A DNA stretch of 33,870 nucleotides, from contig CAZRKC010000027.1 of assembly GCA_964600665.1 (NCBI GenBank), positions 1 through 33,870 on the forward strand. The letters are read 5' to 3'. The first letter of the stretch is position 1; each line of letters begins with the position of its first letter. Source of the stretch: CAZRKC01 sp964600665. GTDB taxonomy: Bacteria; Bacillota; SLNR01. Made by a program: the position numbers and the translations under genes. The notes under the pieces were generated by a model, which worked only from the letters and a program-made list of their open reading frames with translations, made no database searches and was not told where the DNA came from. This document shows positions 1-8,705 of the stretch, in pieces.

Positions 1-25
1 ACTCTCTATTTGAAACTTTTTTCCC

Positions 26-562
26 CTACCCTCTTGACTTGTTACCACAAGTCTTATTATTTTTAAGCGCACCTTCGTACGCCTTCTTGACTTTGCTACC
101 AGCTTTATTTGTGATAATCGTCCCGGAATAAAGATCTACAAGAATCAACCGAATTTCACTCCAGCCATGAATGAACAGTCGATACGCTTTCATATATTTA
201 AAAGTCCGGACAAACCGGACAACCTCTGGATCAAGCTCTCTCTCAGTCACTAATATCCCAGTGATATATGAATTCATATGACTGTCATTTGGTCTCACAA
301 ACTCCCCCAGCACATTCTTCAGAAAATGTCCAAATTCATCTACCATCATTTTGTCTGCATGGTCTACGACTTTAAAAAGACAGTATTCATTGTTCTCATA
401 TGTGTCCAAAATATCGCTTTTGGTAATGATGGTACGATGGGTAGCTGTGTGAAATTCTGCCAATAGGTCAATCTCAATCCCCTTAATGGCCAGATCATGT
501 TGTATTGTATAGTATGGGCTCATCCGTTCTTCCACTGTTTTCATGTACTCAGCTGCATTCAT
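26..562 (-). CDS. Conserved-looking hypothetical protein, 178 aa
   Basis: I do not recognise this family. It is a soluble-looking protein with no signal peptide or membrane segment. The N-terminal half is acidic, and the C-terminus is basic with many Lys and Asn residues. The start is the ATG at 562, preceded by GGGG seven bases upstream. A promoter-like TTGACA with 17-bp spacing lies about 60-80 bp further up, so the gene probably has its own transcript, separate from rlmH upstream. Its end is only 25 bp from the window edge, so the downstream context is unknown. Codon use and GC resemble the neighbours. I am confident it is a gene but can offer no function. Confidence 0.7.
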   Translation of the reverse strand: MNAAEYMKTVEERMSPYYTIQHDLAIKGIEIDLLAEFHTATHRTIITKSDILDTYENNEYCLFKVVDHADKMMVDEFGHFLKNVLGEFVRPNDSHMNSYITGILVTERELDPEVVRFVRTFKYMKAYRLFIHGWSEIRLILVDLYSGTIITNKAGSKVKKAYEGALKNNKTCGNKSRG

Positions 563-616
563 TGCTTCACCCCTGATGGCAAATCTTTGGGCAGACCAAA
601 TATGAACTCACTACCA

Positions 617-645
617 AAGCTATCATTTTTTCATGTCCCTGTCAA
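617..645 (-). promoter_or_regulatory. Predicted promoter for the 178-aa protein gene
   Basis: Read on the minus strand, a perfect -35 box TTGACA (640-645) is followed by exactly 17 bp and TAGCTT (617-622). The TG dinucleotide just upstream of the -10 gives an extended -10. The -10 itself is weak. The rest of 563-794 holds no gene. Confidence 0.45.
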
Positions 646-757
646 TTTGCGTATATTTTCACAAACTCCCCTGAGACGCTATTTACGCCGATTGAATTTA
701 TTTTCATCTTATATCCTTTAAATATCTCTTTTTATGACTTAATAAGCAAATAATGGA

Positions 758-789
758 GAAAATAGGCACAGCTTGATGGATCTACTGTG
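758..789 (-). terminator. Weak hairpin after rlmH
   Basis: On the minus strand a 5-bp stem (CACAG/CTGTG, loop of 13) is followed by CCTATTTTCT. It is poor as an intrinsic terminator, but it sits directly after rlmH. Confidence 0.3.
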
Positions 790-794
790 GAATT

Positions 795-1259
795 TCATTT
801 ATTTGGAATATGCGAAATGCGGGCAAGTAGGTCAACCACCATCAATCTTACTAATTGATGAGGAAATGTCATCTCAGATAACGATATTGAGAGGCCCTTG
901 AACTTCTGCAGGGTATCATCTAATCCGTACGAGCCACCGATCACAATGTTTATAAGCCGTTGCCCGTTATGGCTCATTTCGTAGATTTCCTTTGCCAGCA
1001 TTTGCTCCGTCATTTTACGTCCTGCAATTTCCATCGTGATGACGGCTTCTCCCGATGATATCGCCGCTCTGATTCTTTCAGATTCCTTCCTCTTAACCCG
1101 AAGGATATCTTTCTCACTTGGTCGGTCAGGCACCGGTTCCTCTTCAATTTCGTAAATGGCAATGCTCCAGTCCGGATTCATTTTTTGTATTAAATCATCC
1201 AGTCCTTCCTGATAAAATGATTCCTTAAGCTTGCCCACAGCCAGTATCCTGATATTCAT
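795..1259 (-). CDS. rlmH: 23S rRNA pseudouridine-1915 N3-methyltransferase RlmH
   Basis: RlmH is a SPOUT-fold methyltransferase that uses SAM to methylate N3 of pseudouridine 1915 in helix 69 of 23S rRNA on assembled ribosomes. The N-terminal MNIRILAVGKLKE, the central MEIAGRKMT region, the glycine-rich INIVIGGSYG and the MTFPHQL segment are all typical. The start is the ATG at 1259, with GAGG nine bases upstream; an in-frame extension to 1361 runs through the preceding gene and is rejected. The stop of the CxxH/CxxC gene lies one base before the start, so the two are translationally coupled. Oddity: the protein is 154 aa rather than the usual ~159. The conserved C-terminal helix and the Tyr-His ending are missing, replaced by LARISHIPNK. 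Adding one CG dinucleotide near 820 restores an AFRI motif and 159 residues, so this end may be frameshifted. Confidence 0.93.
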   Translation of the reverse strand: MNIRILAVGKLKESFYQEGLDDLIQKMNPDWSIAIYEIEEEPVPDRPSEKDILRVKRKESERIRAAISSGEAVITMEIAGRKMTEQMLAKEIYEMSHNGQRLINIVIGGSYGLDDTLQKFKGLSISLSEMTFPHQLVRLMVVDLLARISHIPNK

Positions 1260-1260
1260 G

Positions 1261-1455
1261 TCAGTTTGCCTCAGATATCCGCGTTGGTACCGCCCGAATA
1301 AGATATACTGCTGCCTCACTGCAGTACCTGCACCGAGTTCCAGGCTCTGCAATTTCAGCATGGTCTTTAATTATTAAGACATCGGGGGGGGAGCCATGAA
1401 TCGTGATATAGTCGTCAAGCCCTTCGTCCATGTGAACTGCACATACATATATCAT
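1261..1455 (-). CDS. CxxH/CxxC small protein (BA_5709 / YyzF type)
   Basis: This 64-residue protein has the layout of the Firmicutes CxxH/CxxC family: an N-terminal MIYVCAVHMDEGLDDY containing C-x2-H, and a C-terminal CRYC (C-x2-C). Together they make a probable zinc-binding knuckle. The family is known from small genes beside rlmH and the htrA-like protease gene in Bacillus and relatives, exactly as here. Its function is unknown to me. The start is the ATG at 1455, preceded by AAGGGAG. It lies 19 bp after htrA and one base before rlmH, so it is probably part of the walJ-htrA-rlmH transcript. The tail after C-x2-C is somewhat longer than in the Bacillus proteins I recall. Confidence 0.85.
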   Translation of the reverse strand: MIYVCAVHMDEGLDDYITIHGSPPDVLIIKDHAEIAEPGTRCRYCSEAAVYLIRAVPTRISEAN

Positions 1456-1474
1456 ACAATCTACTCCCTTTCGC

Positions 1475-2596
1475 CTATTGGGGCGGTGCTTCGCCTAAAG
1501 TAACCGACAATGGCATTTCCATCGTGCTGCGAATAATATCGATCGTGATAGTTTCTCCTACTAACCTTTTTCTGAGCTCCCCTTGCAACGCTTCAACAGT
1601 GTTTACAGGCACACCCGAAATCTTCAGGATGATATCATCGTCCTTCAACCCCCCTTGAAACGCCGGACTCCCTGTAATCACTTCCAAAACCAATACACCA
1701 TTTGTCAGGACGATATCAGAGAGGTTATATTCTTCAATCATTTTTTTATCAGCAAGGATTACACCCATCCATGGATAAGCAACCCGGCCTGAAGTAATCA
1801 AGCTCTCCAGAATAGGCCTTGCTGTTGAACTTGGAATCGCAAAACCTAAACCTTCAATCCCAGCACCCGGAATTTTTGCTGTATTGATGCCAATGACTTC
1901 ACCTTTGATATTAACGAGCGGCCCTCCGCTATTTCCTGCATTGATGGCTGCATCTGTCTGGAGGAATACCAGTTCACGCTCATCAATCTGGAGCGGGCGA
2001 TTGATTGCACTGATTACCCCGACTGTCACCGTTTGAGCAAACCCTAATGGATTCCCAATAGCCACTGCAGTTTCACCAACTTTGACATTGAGAGAATCAC
2101 CGAATACTGCAAAAGGGAAACCATCCCCATCAATTTTCACAACGGCCAGGTCCGAGACCGAATCCAGACCAATAATCCGTCCGGGATAGCTTTGGCCATC
2201 AGCTAATGTAACCACTAACTCACTTGCTCCTTCAACAACATGATGATTGGTCGCAATATACCCGTCCGGATGAAAGATTACGCCTGATCCAGACCCTTTT
2301 TCAACGACGCGAGGACGATTAAACCAATCATATGTGAGGGATTTGTTTGTTATCCCCACCACCGCGGGAGACACAGCTTGAACCACTGGGACGATCGGAT
2401 TGTCGCCAGTTTGAATTACATTTCCCCCGGAAACAGGTGGAAACCAAATTGACGTACCCTGACTGATGTAGTCTTGGATTCTGGATTGAAACCAGTAAGC
2501 AACGATCACACCACCCAAGATGGCACTCAACAGCGAGATTAAGATAATGATCGGAATAATTGACCTGCGGCGCCCATATGGCTGATACCCATCCAT
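1475..2596 (-). CDS. htrA: Membrane-anchored HtrA/DegP-like serine protease
   Basis: HtrA-family trypsin-like protease and quality-control factor acting on the outer face of the membrane. One transmembrane segment (about residues 13-37) follows a basic N-terminus. The protease domain holds the catalytic triad: His119 in TNHHVV, Asp149 in SDLAVVKI and Ser223 in GNSGGPL. A single PDZ domain covers about 273-370. At 373 aa the length fits the YyxA/HtrC-type proteases beside walJ in Bacillus. I chose the ATG at 2596, six bases after GGGGGTGA; a TTG two codons upstream is less well placed. It follows walJ by 13 bp and is probably in the same operon. The WalRK two-component genes that often accompany this block are absent from the window. 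Confidence 0.93.
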   Translation of the reverse strand: MDGYQPYGRRRSIIPIIILISLLSAILGGVIVAYWFQSRIQDYISQGTSIWFPPVSGGNVIQTGDNPIVPVVQAVSPAVVGITNKSLTYDWFNRPRVVEKGSGSGVIFHPDGYIATNHHVVEGASELVVTLADGQSYPGRIIGLDSVSDLAVVKIDGDGFPFAVFGDSLNVKVGETAVAIGNPLGFAQTVTVGVISAINRPLQIDERELVFLQTDAAINAGNSGGPLVNIKGEVIGINTAKIPGAGIEGLGFAIPSSTARPILESLITSGRVAYPWMGVILADKKMIEEYNLSDIVLTNGVLVLEVITGSPAFQGGLKDDDIILKISGVPVNTVEALQGELRKRLVGETITIDIIRSTMEMPLSVTLGEAPPQ

Positions 2597-2609
2597 TTCC
2601 AATCACCCC

Positions 2610-3404
2610 CTATACAGAGCCGATTTTCACCACACGACCCATTTCCCCATGCTTTAGACACGTCACCTGGGTAACATGCTCAAGATCAAAGCCAGCTGCG
2701 GTCAAAGATTTTTTGACCGTCTCATATGCAAGTTCAGGTATATTATTATTGCGACTTAAATGTCCCAACCAGATTTGCTGAGTCCTTGATCCCGTATACT
2801 GAGCAAGAAAACTTGCTGCAGTCGAATTAGAAATATGCCCTCGACTTCCCATGATCCTCTCTTTCAAGAATAAAGGATACGAGCCCTTCATTAACATATC
2901 TTCATCATGATTCGACTCAATGAATATCCCATCGGAATCTGCAAATCGAGCACCTAAATATGCAGGAATATGACCCAGGTCCGTTGCAATACTGATCTTG
3001 GTTTTATCTGAGTGAACACAAAATCCAACCGGGTCGATTGCATCATGTGGCAGTGGTATGGGTTCAATCACGATGTCATTTATCTCGATTCGTCCGTTGA
3101 CAGGCATAACTCGAACCATGCGCTCGTTGGCAATACTGTCCCCAAGATAATATGCCGTCTCTTCTGTGATATAAACGGGTATATTAAATTTATTAGAAAG
3201 GATCCTGGCTCCCCTAATATGGTCGACATGCTCGTGTGAAATCAATATTGCTTCGATTTGATTAGGTTTGATCCCAATCTGTGCCAGCCGATTGACAATC
3301 TCTTTTCCATACAAACCTGCATCCACTAAGATGTGTGTTGATTGGCTGCTTACATAAATACAATTCCCTGTACTCCCACTCGCTAAAGGACAAAGTCTCA
3401 GCAT
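2610..3404 (-). CDS. walJ: WalJ/YycJ-type metallo-beta-lactamase-fold hydrolase
   Basis: Metallo-beta-lactamase-fold protein of 264 aa, the size of YycJ/WalJ. The metal-binding HxHxDH motif is intact (His57, His59, Asp61, His62), and further conserved residues appear in IESNHDEDML and at GHLSRNN. Bacillus WalJ is linked to coordination of cell division and DNA replication and is reported to have 5' exonuclease activity; that role is taken from the family, not from this sequence. The ATG at 3404 follows GGAGAG by five bases. It is first in the walJ-htrA-CxxH/CxxC-rlmH block and lies just downstream of the V-ATPase terminator. No WalR or WalK gene is upstream, so the gene is separated from its usual partners here. 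Confidence 0.9.
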   Translation of the reverse strand: MLRLCPLASGSTGNCIYVSSQSTHILVDAGLYGKEIVNRLAQIGIKPNQIEAILISHEHVDHIRGARILSNKFNIPVYITEETAYYLGDSIANERMVRVMPVNGRIEINDIVIEPIPLPHDAIDPVGFCVHSDKTKISIATDLGHIPAYLGARFADSDGIFIESNHDEDMLMKGSYPLFLKERIMGSRGHISNSTAASFLAQYTGSRTQQIWLGHLSRNNNIPELAYETVKKSLTAAGFDLEHVTQVTCLKHGEMGRVVKIGSV

Positions 3405-3444
3405 CTAATCTCTCCGTTCAGTCTGCCATATTTCTTTGGTCAGT

Positions 3445-3478
3445 GAATAAAACAAGGACGGGCTGTTCGAACCCGTCC
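3445..3478 (-). terminator. Intrinsic terminator of the V-ATPase operon
   Basis: On the minus strand a perfect 7-bp GC-rich stem (GGACGGG/CCCGTCC, loop of 9) is followed by TTGTTTTATT. It lies 10 bp after the stop codon of subunit D, the last gene of the operon. Confidence 0.85.
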
Positions 3479-3487
3479 TCATGGTGG

Positions 3488-4117
3488 CTAATTGCTTCTT
3501 ACAATGTCTTTGATCTTCATGAGCCGAGTAAGGTTCGAGCGTTCCTGCTCTCCTAACTTCATGGCAATTTCTTTCACAGCTTTCTGCAGGTTCGGTATCA
3601 GGACATATTCCAGTGCGTTGACCCGGCGACGGGTCTTCTCAATTTCATCTGCCATCAACTCCACCGCCTTCTCAACTTCAGAAAGCTGAAGCATGAGCGG
3701 CAAAGCCTCGGCAAATATGCCAAGGGACACATCCAGTTCGCTAGAAGTACCCACGAACCCATACGAGTATGCTTCTCCCTGGTCTTCTCCTTGATCAAGG
3801 TGGAATTTCGGCACCGTCACACCCATTTTCGTTGCCAACTGCACATCGATTGCAACCTGCCCTTTTGAATACATGAGAGCTTCTTCCATTACCTCTGATG
3901 ACATCATTGCGCTAGCTATCAGAAAACTGCGGAAAGCTCTTGATAATTTTCCTTCCAGTTCATCCCGGAGCGCCTTATTCTTTCGAATCAGGATGAGAAA
4001 CTCTTTCATCAGCTGATCTCGCTTGTCTTTCAACAACCGGTGACCACGTTTTGCCATGGTCACACGCTTTTTAAGTTTAAGTAACTCCATTCTGGTTGGG
4101 TTTACGCGTATCTGCAT
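3488..4117 (-). CDS. atpD: V-type ATP synthase/ATPase subunit D (central stalk)
   Basis: Subunit D forms the coiled-coil rotor shaft inside the A3B3 hexamer. The N-terminal MQIRVNPTRMELLKLKKRV is the family signature. Long N- and C-terminal helices rich in Lys, Glu and Leu, ending at RSN, match the expected coiled coil. The length of 209 aa is normal. I start at the ATG at 4117, six bases after a GGGGG run; a TTG two codons upstream would overlap that site. It is the last gene of the nine-gene operon, 45 bp after subunit B, with the terminator directly behind it. Confidence 0.95.
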   Translation of the reverse strand: MQIRVNPTRMELLKLKKRVTMAKRGHRLLKDKRDQLMKEFLILIRKNKALRDELEGKLSRAFRSFLIASAMMSSEVMEEALMYSKGQVAIDVQLATKMGVTVPKFHLDQGEDQGEAYSYGFVGTSSELDVSLGIFAEALPLMLQLSEVEKAVELMADEIEKTRRRVNALEYVLIPNLQKAVKEIAMKLGEQERSNLTRLMKIKDIVRSN

Positions 4118-4162
4118 ATTCAACCCCCGCTTCGTGTGGATGGTAGCTTTCCACTAAAAATA

Positions 4163-5554
4163 TTATGATGCCGCATCCGGATCCGCTTTGGGCATGTACT
4201 TCTCAGCATGCTCGTCGCTGATACGTTTCAACTCTGAGCGCGGCAAAATGGACATCAGCTTCCAGCCAAGGTTCAGTGTTTGTTCAATCGTTCGGTCTTC
4301 ACCTTCACCCTGCTGTACAAATTGAAACTCAAAATCATCCGCAAACTGAAGGAACCGCTTATCATCTTCACTCAAAGCAGCTTCACCCAGCACGACGGCC
4401 AATTCTTTTGCTTCTTTACCCCTTGCGTAAGCAGCAAACAACTGGTTTAAAACGCTACCATGATCCTCACGAGTTTTTCCAGGGCCGATCCCTTTTTCTT
4501 TCAACCGGGATAGCGAAGGAAGTACATCGACTGGCGGGTAGATTCCCTTGTTATGTAATTCGCGGCCCATGATAATCTGGCCTTCCGTAATATATCCCGT
4601 TAAGTCTGGAATCGGATGTGTTTTGTCATCCTCAGGCATCGTTAGAATCGGAATCTGTGTGATGGAGCCTTTCTTGCCATGAATACGACCTGCACGTTCG
4701 TATAAGAGTGATAAGTCCGTGTAGAGATACCCCGGATATCCACGTCTCCCCGGAACCTCTTTACGAGCTGCAGACACTTCACGCAATGCTTCGCAGTAAT
4801 TGGTCATATCCGTTAAGATAACCAATACATGCATGTCTTTCTCGAATGCTAAGTACTCTGCCGTTGTCAATGCCATACGGGGTGTCGCAATTCGTTCGAT
4901 TGCTGGGTCGTTGGCTAAATTGATAAAGAGCACTGCGCGCTCGATCGCTCCGGTTTTCCTAAAATCAGTAATGAAATAATCCGCTTCTTCAAAGGTAATC
5001 CCCATTGCAGCAAATACCACGGCAAACTTCTCATCGGTACCACGTACCTTCGCCTGACGCGCTATTTGTGCAGCAAGTCGAGAATGGGGCAAACCAGACC
5101 CGGAGAATACCGGCAATTTCTGCCCTCGCACCAGAGTATTCATCCCATCGATTGTTGATACCCCAGTCTGAATAAATTCTGAGGGGTAACTTCTTGCATA
5201 TGGATTGATGGGGTTACCGTTGATATCTAGCCTTTTTTCAGGAATTATTTTAGGCCCTTTGTCAATGGGGCGTCCAAACCCGTCAAAAATACGACCCAGC
5301 ATATCACTAGATACGGGTAATTCAATGACCCGGCCGAGGAATCGAACCTTGGTTCCTTCTTTCGATAGGCCAGAGGTCCCTTCAAAAAGCTGTACCATTG
5401 CATGATCTTCCCATGTTTCCAAAACTTTACCCCGGCGAGTTTCACCGTTTGCTAGTTCGATCTCGACCAGTTCTTCAAATGCAACATTTTCCGTCTTTTC
5501 CACCATGACCAATGGCCCGGCGATGTCGGTAATGGTCATATATTCTTTCAACAT
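4163..5554 (-). CDS. atpB: V-type ATP synthase/ATPase subunit B (non-catalytic)
   Basis: Regulatory, non-catalytic subunit B of the V1/A1 head, alternating with A in the hexamer. At 463 aa it has the usual length. The family N-terminus MLKEYMTITDIAGPLVMVE, the region around SGSGLPHSRLAAQI (a degenerate P-loop position without a Lys-Ser/Thr pair) and the SLSRLKEKGIGPGKTREDH segment are intact. The start ATG at 5554 follows GGAGG by nine bases. It lies 32 bp after subunit A and 45 bp before D, in the standard A-B-D order of bacterial V-ATPases. Confidence 0.97.
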   Translation of the reverse strand: MLKEYMTITDIAGPLVMVEKTENVAFEELVEIELANGETRRGKVLETWEDHAMVQLFEGTSGLSKEGTKVRFLGRVIELPVSSDMLGRIFDGFGRPIDKGPKIIPEKRLDINGNPINPYARSYPSEFIQTGVSTIDGMNTLVRGQKLPVFSGSGLPHSRLAAQIARQAKVRGTDEKFAVVFAAMGITFEEADYFITDFRKTGAIERAVLFINLANDPAIERIATPRMALTTAEYLAFEKDMHVLVILTDMTNYCEALREVSAARKEVPGRRGYPGYLYTDLSLLYERAGRIHGKKGSITQIPILTMPEDDKTHPIPDLTGYITEGQIIMGRELHNKGIYPPVDVLPSLSRLKEKGIGPGKTREDHGSVLNQLFAAYARGKEAKELAVVLGEAALSEDDKRFLQFADDFEFQFVQQGEGEDRTIEQTLNLGWKLMSILPRSELKRISDEHAEKYMPKADPDAAS

Positions 5555-5586
5555 GATGTCATTCCTCCAACTCAGTATTTAGGCAC

Positions 5587-7329
5587 CTAAGCCAATTGTT
5601 TCTCAACATGTTCCATGATGATGGTGAAATTATTTAAATTATCTTCACTAGTCAGTCGCGCTCTAGCAATTTCATCGCGGACTGGAACAGATAGAATTTT
5701 TTCCAGTGAAATTCCGGAATTCATTGCTTTACCAGCACATTCATGGAAGTAGAGAACCAATTTTAATAGCTTGTGCTGTTTGGTCAATGACGAATAGGTG
5801 TCGATTTCGTGAAATGCATTCTGGTAGAGGAAATCTTCACGGATAGATTTTGCAGTTTCGAGTGCCAGTCGATCTTTCATCGACAACGCATCAATACCAA
5901 CCAAACGTACAATTTCCTCAAGTTCTGCTTCCTTTTGAAGCAAAGCCATCGCTTCCCGGCGGAGGGCAGGCCAATCTTCCCCGATATGTTCGACAAAGTA
6001 CTGCTCCAACTGTTCAAAATACAACGAATAACTTGATAACCAGTTAATCGCCGGGAAATGGCGCCTTGACGCCAATCGCTCATCCAAACCCCAAAATACT
6101 TTAACGATTCGAAGTGTTGCCTGGGTAACGGGTTCTGATAAGTCGCCACCAGGGGGTGAAACCGCACCAATAGCGCTCAAAGAACCTTGCCGCTTATCGC
6201 TGCCCTGACATATGACGCGACCCGCTCGTTCATAAAACTCAGCCAGACGGGATCCCAAATATGCAGGATAACCTTCTTCACCTGGCATTTCTTCCAACCT
6301 TCCGGACATTTCGCGCAACGCTTCTGCCCACCGTGATGTTGAGTCTGCCATTAAAGCAACACTGTAGCCCATGTCACGGTAATACTCTGCAATGGTGATC
6401 CCCGTATATATGGATGCTTCCCGGGCTGCCACGGGCATGTTGGATGTATTGGCAATCAATACCGTCCGCTCCATCAATGGCTCACCTGTCTTGGGATCTT
6501 CCAATTCGGGAAACTCAAGCAACACGTCTGTCATTTCATTACCACGTTCACCGCACCCGATGTAAACGACAATTTCTGCATCCGCCCATTTTGCTAGCTG
6601 ATGCTGAACAACTGTTTTACCGCTCCCAAATGGTCCCGGAATACACGCCGCACCACCCTTTGCAATGGGAAAAAACATGTCGATGACCCGCTGTCCGGAT
6701 GCCAATGGAACCTCAGGTGGTAGTTTTTCTTGATATGGTCGGCCTTTACGAACAGGCCACCGTTGCAACATGGAAATGTCTCGTATCGTTTCCCCAATCT
6801 TAAGCTTTGCCACCGTTTCTTCAACAGTTGCTTCCTTCACGCCAATTTCAACAATTTCAGCCTTATCGATACCTGGTGGTACCATGATGCGATGTTCAAT
6901 CAAAACAGTCTCGCGGACGGTTCCAATGATGTCCCCAGCTGAAACCATATCTCCGACTTTAACGGTCGGCACAAATTCCCATTTCTTGACGCGGTCGATA
7001 GAAGGAACTTCAATACCACGCGTAATATAGTCGCCGGCTTGTTTCATTACTAAATCAAGAGGTCGTTGAATACCGTCAAATATGGATTTCATCAATCCTG
7101 GGCCTAATTCTACACTAAGAGGATAACCCATGCTTTCCACAGGTTCCCCTGGGCGAATACCAGATGTTTCTTCATAAACCTGAATAGAAGCCCGCGGACC
7201 TCTAATTTCAATGATCTCGCCAATCAAACGACTTTGTCCAACTCGGACCACATCGTACATCCTTGCATTTAAAAGCCCTTCCGCCATGACGAGCGGGCCA
7301 GATACTTTAACGATTCTACCTTCACTCAT
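5587..7329 (-). CDS. atpA: V-type ATP synthase/ATPase subunit A (catalytic)
   Basis: Catalytic ATP-binding subunit of the V1/A1 head. With the ATG at 7329 it is 580 aa, the normal length. The Walker A motif GPFGSGKT is at about 232-239. The A-specific non-homologous insert lies before it (about 110-200), followed by the Walker B-like segment VALMADSTSRWAEALRE. A purine-rich GGGAGAGG site precedes this start. The reading frame stays open upstream to 7527, but that extension overlaps the F gene in another frame and has no family similarity. The start overlaps the end of subunit F by 8 bases, indicating translational coupling. Confidence 0.97.
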   Translation of the reverse strand: MSEGRIVKVSGPLVMAEGLLNARMYDVVRVGQSRLIGEIIEIRGPRASIQVYEETSGIRPGEPVESMGYPLSVELGPGLMKSIFDGIQRPLDLVMKQAGDYITRGIEVPSIDRVKKWEFVPTVKVGDMVSAGDIIGTVRETVLIEHRIMVPPGIDKAEIVEIGVKEATVEETVAKLKIGETIRDISMLQRWPVRKGRPYQEKLPPEVPLASGQRVIDMFFPIAKGGAACIPGPFGSGKTVVQHQLAKWADAEIVVYIGCGERGNEMTDVLLEFPELEDPKTGEPLMERTVLIANTSNMPVAAREASIYTGITIAEYYRDMGYSVALMADSTSRWAEALREMSGRLEEMPGEEGYPAYLGSRLAEFYERAGRVICQGSDKRQGSLSAIGAVSPPGGDLSEPVTQATLRIVKVFWGLDERLASRRHFPAINWLSSYSLYFEQLEQYFVEHIGEDWPALRREAMALLQKEAELEEIVRLVGIDALSMKDRLALETAKSIREDFLYQNAFHEIDTYSSLTKQHKLLKLVLYFHECAGKAMNSGISLEKILSVPVRDEIARARLTSEDNLNNFTIIMEHVEKQLA

Positions 7330-7660
7330 TCTCTTTTCCCTCTCCCTTGAATAGAATGTCGACGCCGACTGCTTTCTCCATGATGGTTTTGAGCTTTGCC
7401 ATAGCCAGACCGAGATTCTCTCGGTGATCAGGAATGATGGTAATGGCTGGCAGCGACACCTGCTGTAACTCTTTGATAATATCTTGCATCCCTTGTGCGA
7501 AATGTTCTGAGATATAAATAATCGCATAGTCGCCAGAACTAACTTTTCTTAGGATACTAGACGCTTCGCTCACATCAACCACAGGATAAACGGATACGCC
7601 CAACGCCTTAAACCCCAATATGGAATCTTTATCCCCAATCATCGCCATTTTTTTACGCAT
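7322..7660 (-). CDS. atpF: V-type ATP synthase/ATPase subunit F (central stalk)
   Basis: Small Rossmann-like subunit F, which binds subunit D in the central stalk. It is 112 aa from the ATG at 7660 (MRKKMAMIGDKDSILGFKALGV). The IGD and GFKALG segments, followed by an alternating alpha/beta pattern (YAIIYISEHFA, LPAITIIPD), are typical. The open frame extends upstream to 7705 inside the C gene, but the ATG at 7660 matches the family N-terminus. It overlaps C by 8 bases and A by 8 bases. Confidence 0.94.
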   Translation of the reverse strand: MRKKMAMIGDKDSILGFKALGVSVYPVVDVSEASSILRKVSSGDYAIIYISEHFAQGMQDIIKELQQVSLPAITIIPDHRENLGLAMAKLKTIMEKAVGVDILFKGEGKENE

Positions 7661-8669
7661 AGATATCACGTAACCTTTCTCTGATCTCCTCAACAGGAAT
7701 ATCATTGAGTTTGCTGATCATGATCATACGAATGATCTTGATCTCGATTTCTTTAGCAAGCAGATAAGCAAGAAGTGGCTCTGGACCAAACATCACCATC
7801 TTTGCCTTTTTGATATAATTGAGGAGATAATTATCTGCTAGCTTCTCAAAATGGGTAGTTGACCGGGTTCTCACCCATGTCTTTGTTCCTTCTTCGATGA
7901 TTGCGGCATAATTGGAGTTGGCAAGTCGGGCAATCAGTGAATCAGCCGGTTCGGGTTCTAAGAAAAGTTGGAGAAACAGCCTTTTATCAATGGTCCCCTT
8001 ATCCAGAAGAACATTTTCCAAGAAATCACGACTTTTATTCAAATTCTTGACCCTTAGAAAAGCTCCCATATTCACCAGATCAATCTGAACCTTAAAATAG
8101 TCGGCCAAAAAATCCGATTTCTGTTTTGCTGCCAGATCCATTAGTGTACTGTAGAGAAATTTATCCAGTGCAAAACTGATTATTTGGGGATCATTCGTCT
8201 GTTGAAATAATTGAACTGTTGCCTCAACGGATTGACGCATCAGTGGAGGGAGATCACGAAACTGCTCTTCTTCCACCATCCGCTTTAAACTGTCTGTACT
8301 GACAGAGCCAGCGGGCACCAAAAGATGGTCAGCCGGTTCTCCCAAATATTTAGCTTTAAGCAAAACCTTGAGATTATGAAAGTCATATTTCAACACCAAT
8401 AGGTTGATCAGCTCAGGCTGAGGAGCAATTTTTTTAAGAAGTTCTATCACGTTGCTACGTTCAGCCGTTAGCGCTCGCTCAAACTCATATGCATCTTCCC
8501 GAGTATCTCCAAGGAAAGATCCGTAATCAGTCTCAGCTAATATCTTCAACACATCGGCGGCGGTTTTTGCTTCCAGCATCATTTCGATCCTGCTTCTATC
8601 CAGGAGTCTGTTTTCTAATGCTCGTATTCGAGCCACTGAATAGGCATAACGAGTATCGCTTCTGCTCAA
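7653..8669 (-). CDS. atpC: V-type ATP synthase/ATPase subunit C (AtpC/d-type)
   Basis: V0-V1 connecting subunit, the funnel-shaped bacterial C equivalent to eukaryotic d, seating the central stalk on the membrane ring. The N-terminus RYAYSVARIRALENRLLDR is characteristic and the 338-aa length is normal. Translation must start at the TTG at 8669: GGAGG lies eight bases upstream, and the first in-frame ATG comes only about 30 codons in, inside the conserved region. It lies 36 bp after subunit E and overlaps F by 8 bases. Confidence 0.94.
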   Translation of the reverse strand: MSRSDTRYAYSVARIRALENRLLDRSRIEMMLEAKTAADVLKILAETDYGSFLGDTREDAYEFERALTAERSNVIELLKKIAPQPELINLLVLKYDFHNLKVLLKAKYLGEPADHLLVPAGSVSTDSLKRMVEEEQFRDLPPLMRQSVEATVQLFQQTNDPQIISFALDKFLYSTLMDLAAKQKSDFLADYFKVQIDLVNMGAFLRVKNLNKSRDFLENVLLDKGTIDKRLFLQLFLEPEPADSLIARLANSNYAAIIEEGTKTWVRTRSTTHFEKLADNYLLNYIKKAKMVMFGPEPLLAYLLAKEIEIKIIRMIMISKLNDIPVEEIRERLRDIYA

Positions 8670-8705
8670 AACTGCTGCCTCCTTTACTCACAGCAAAGGG
8701 AACCT

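Noticed and set aside
5587..7527. A 646-codon open frame for subunit A with a 66-residue N-terminal extension
   Set aside because: The extension overlaps the F gene in another frame and is not family-like; the ATG at 7329 gives the standard 580 aa with MSEGRIVKVSGP.
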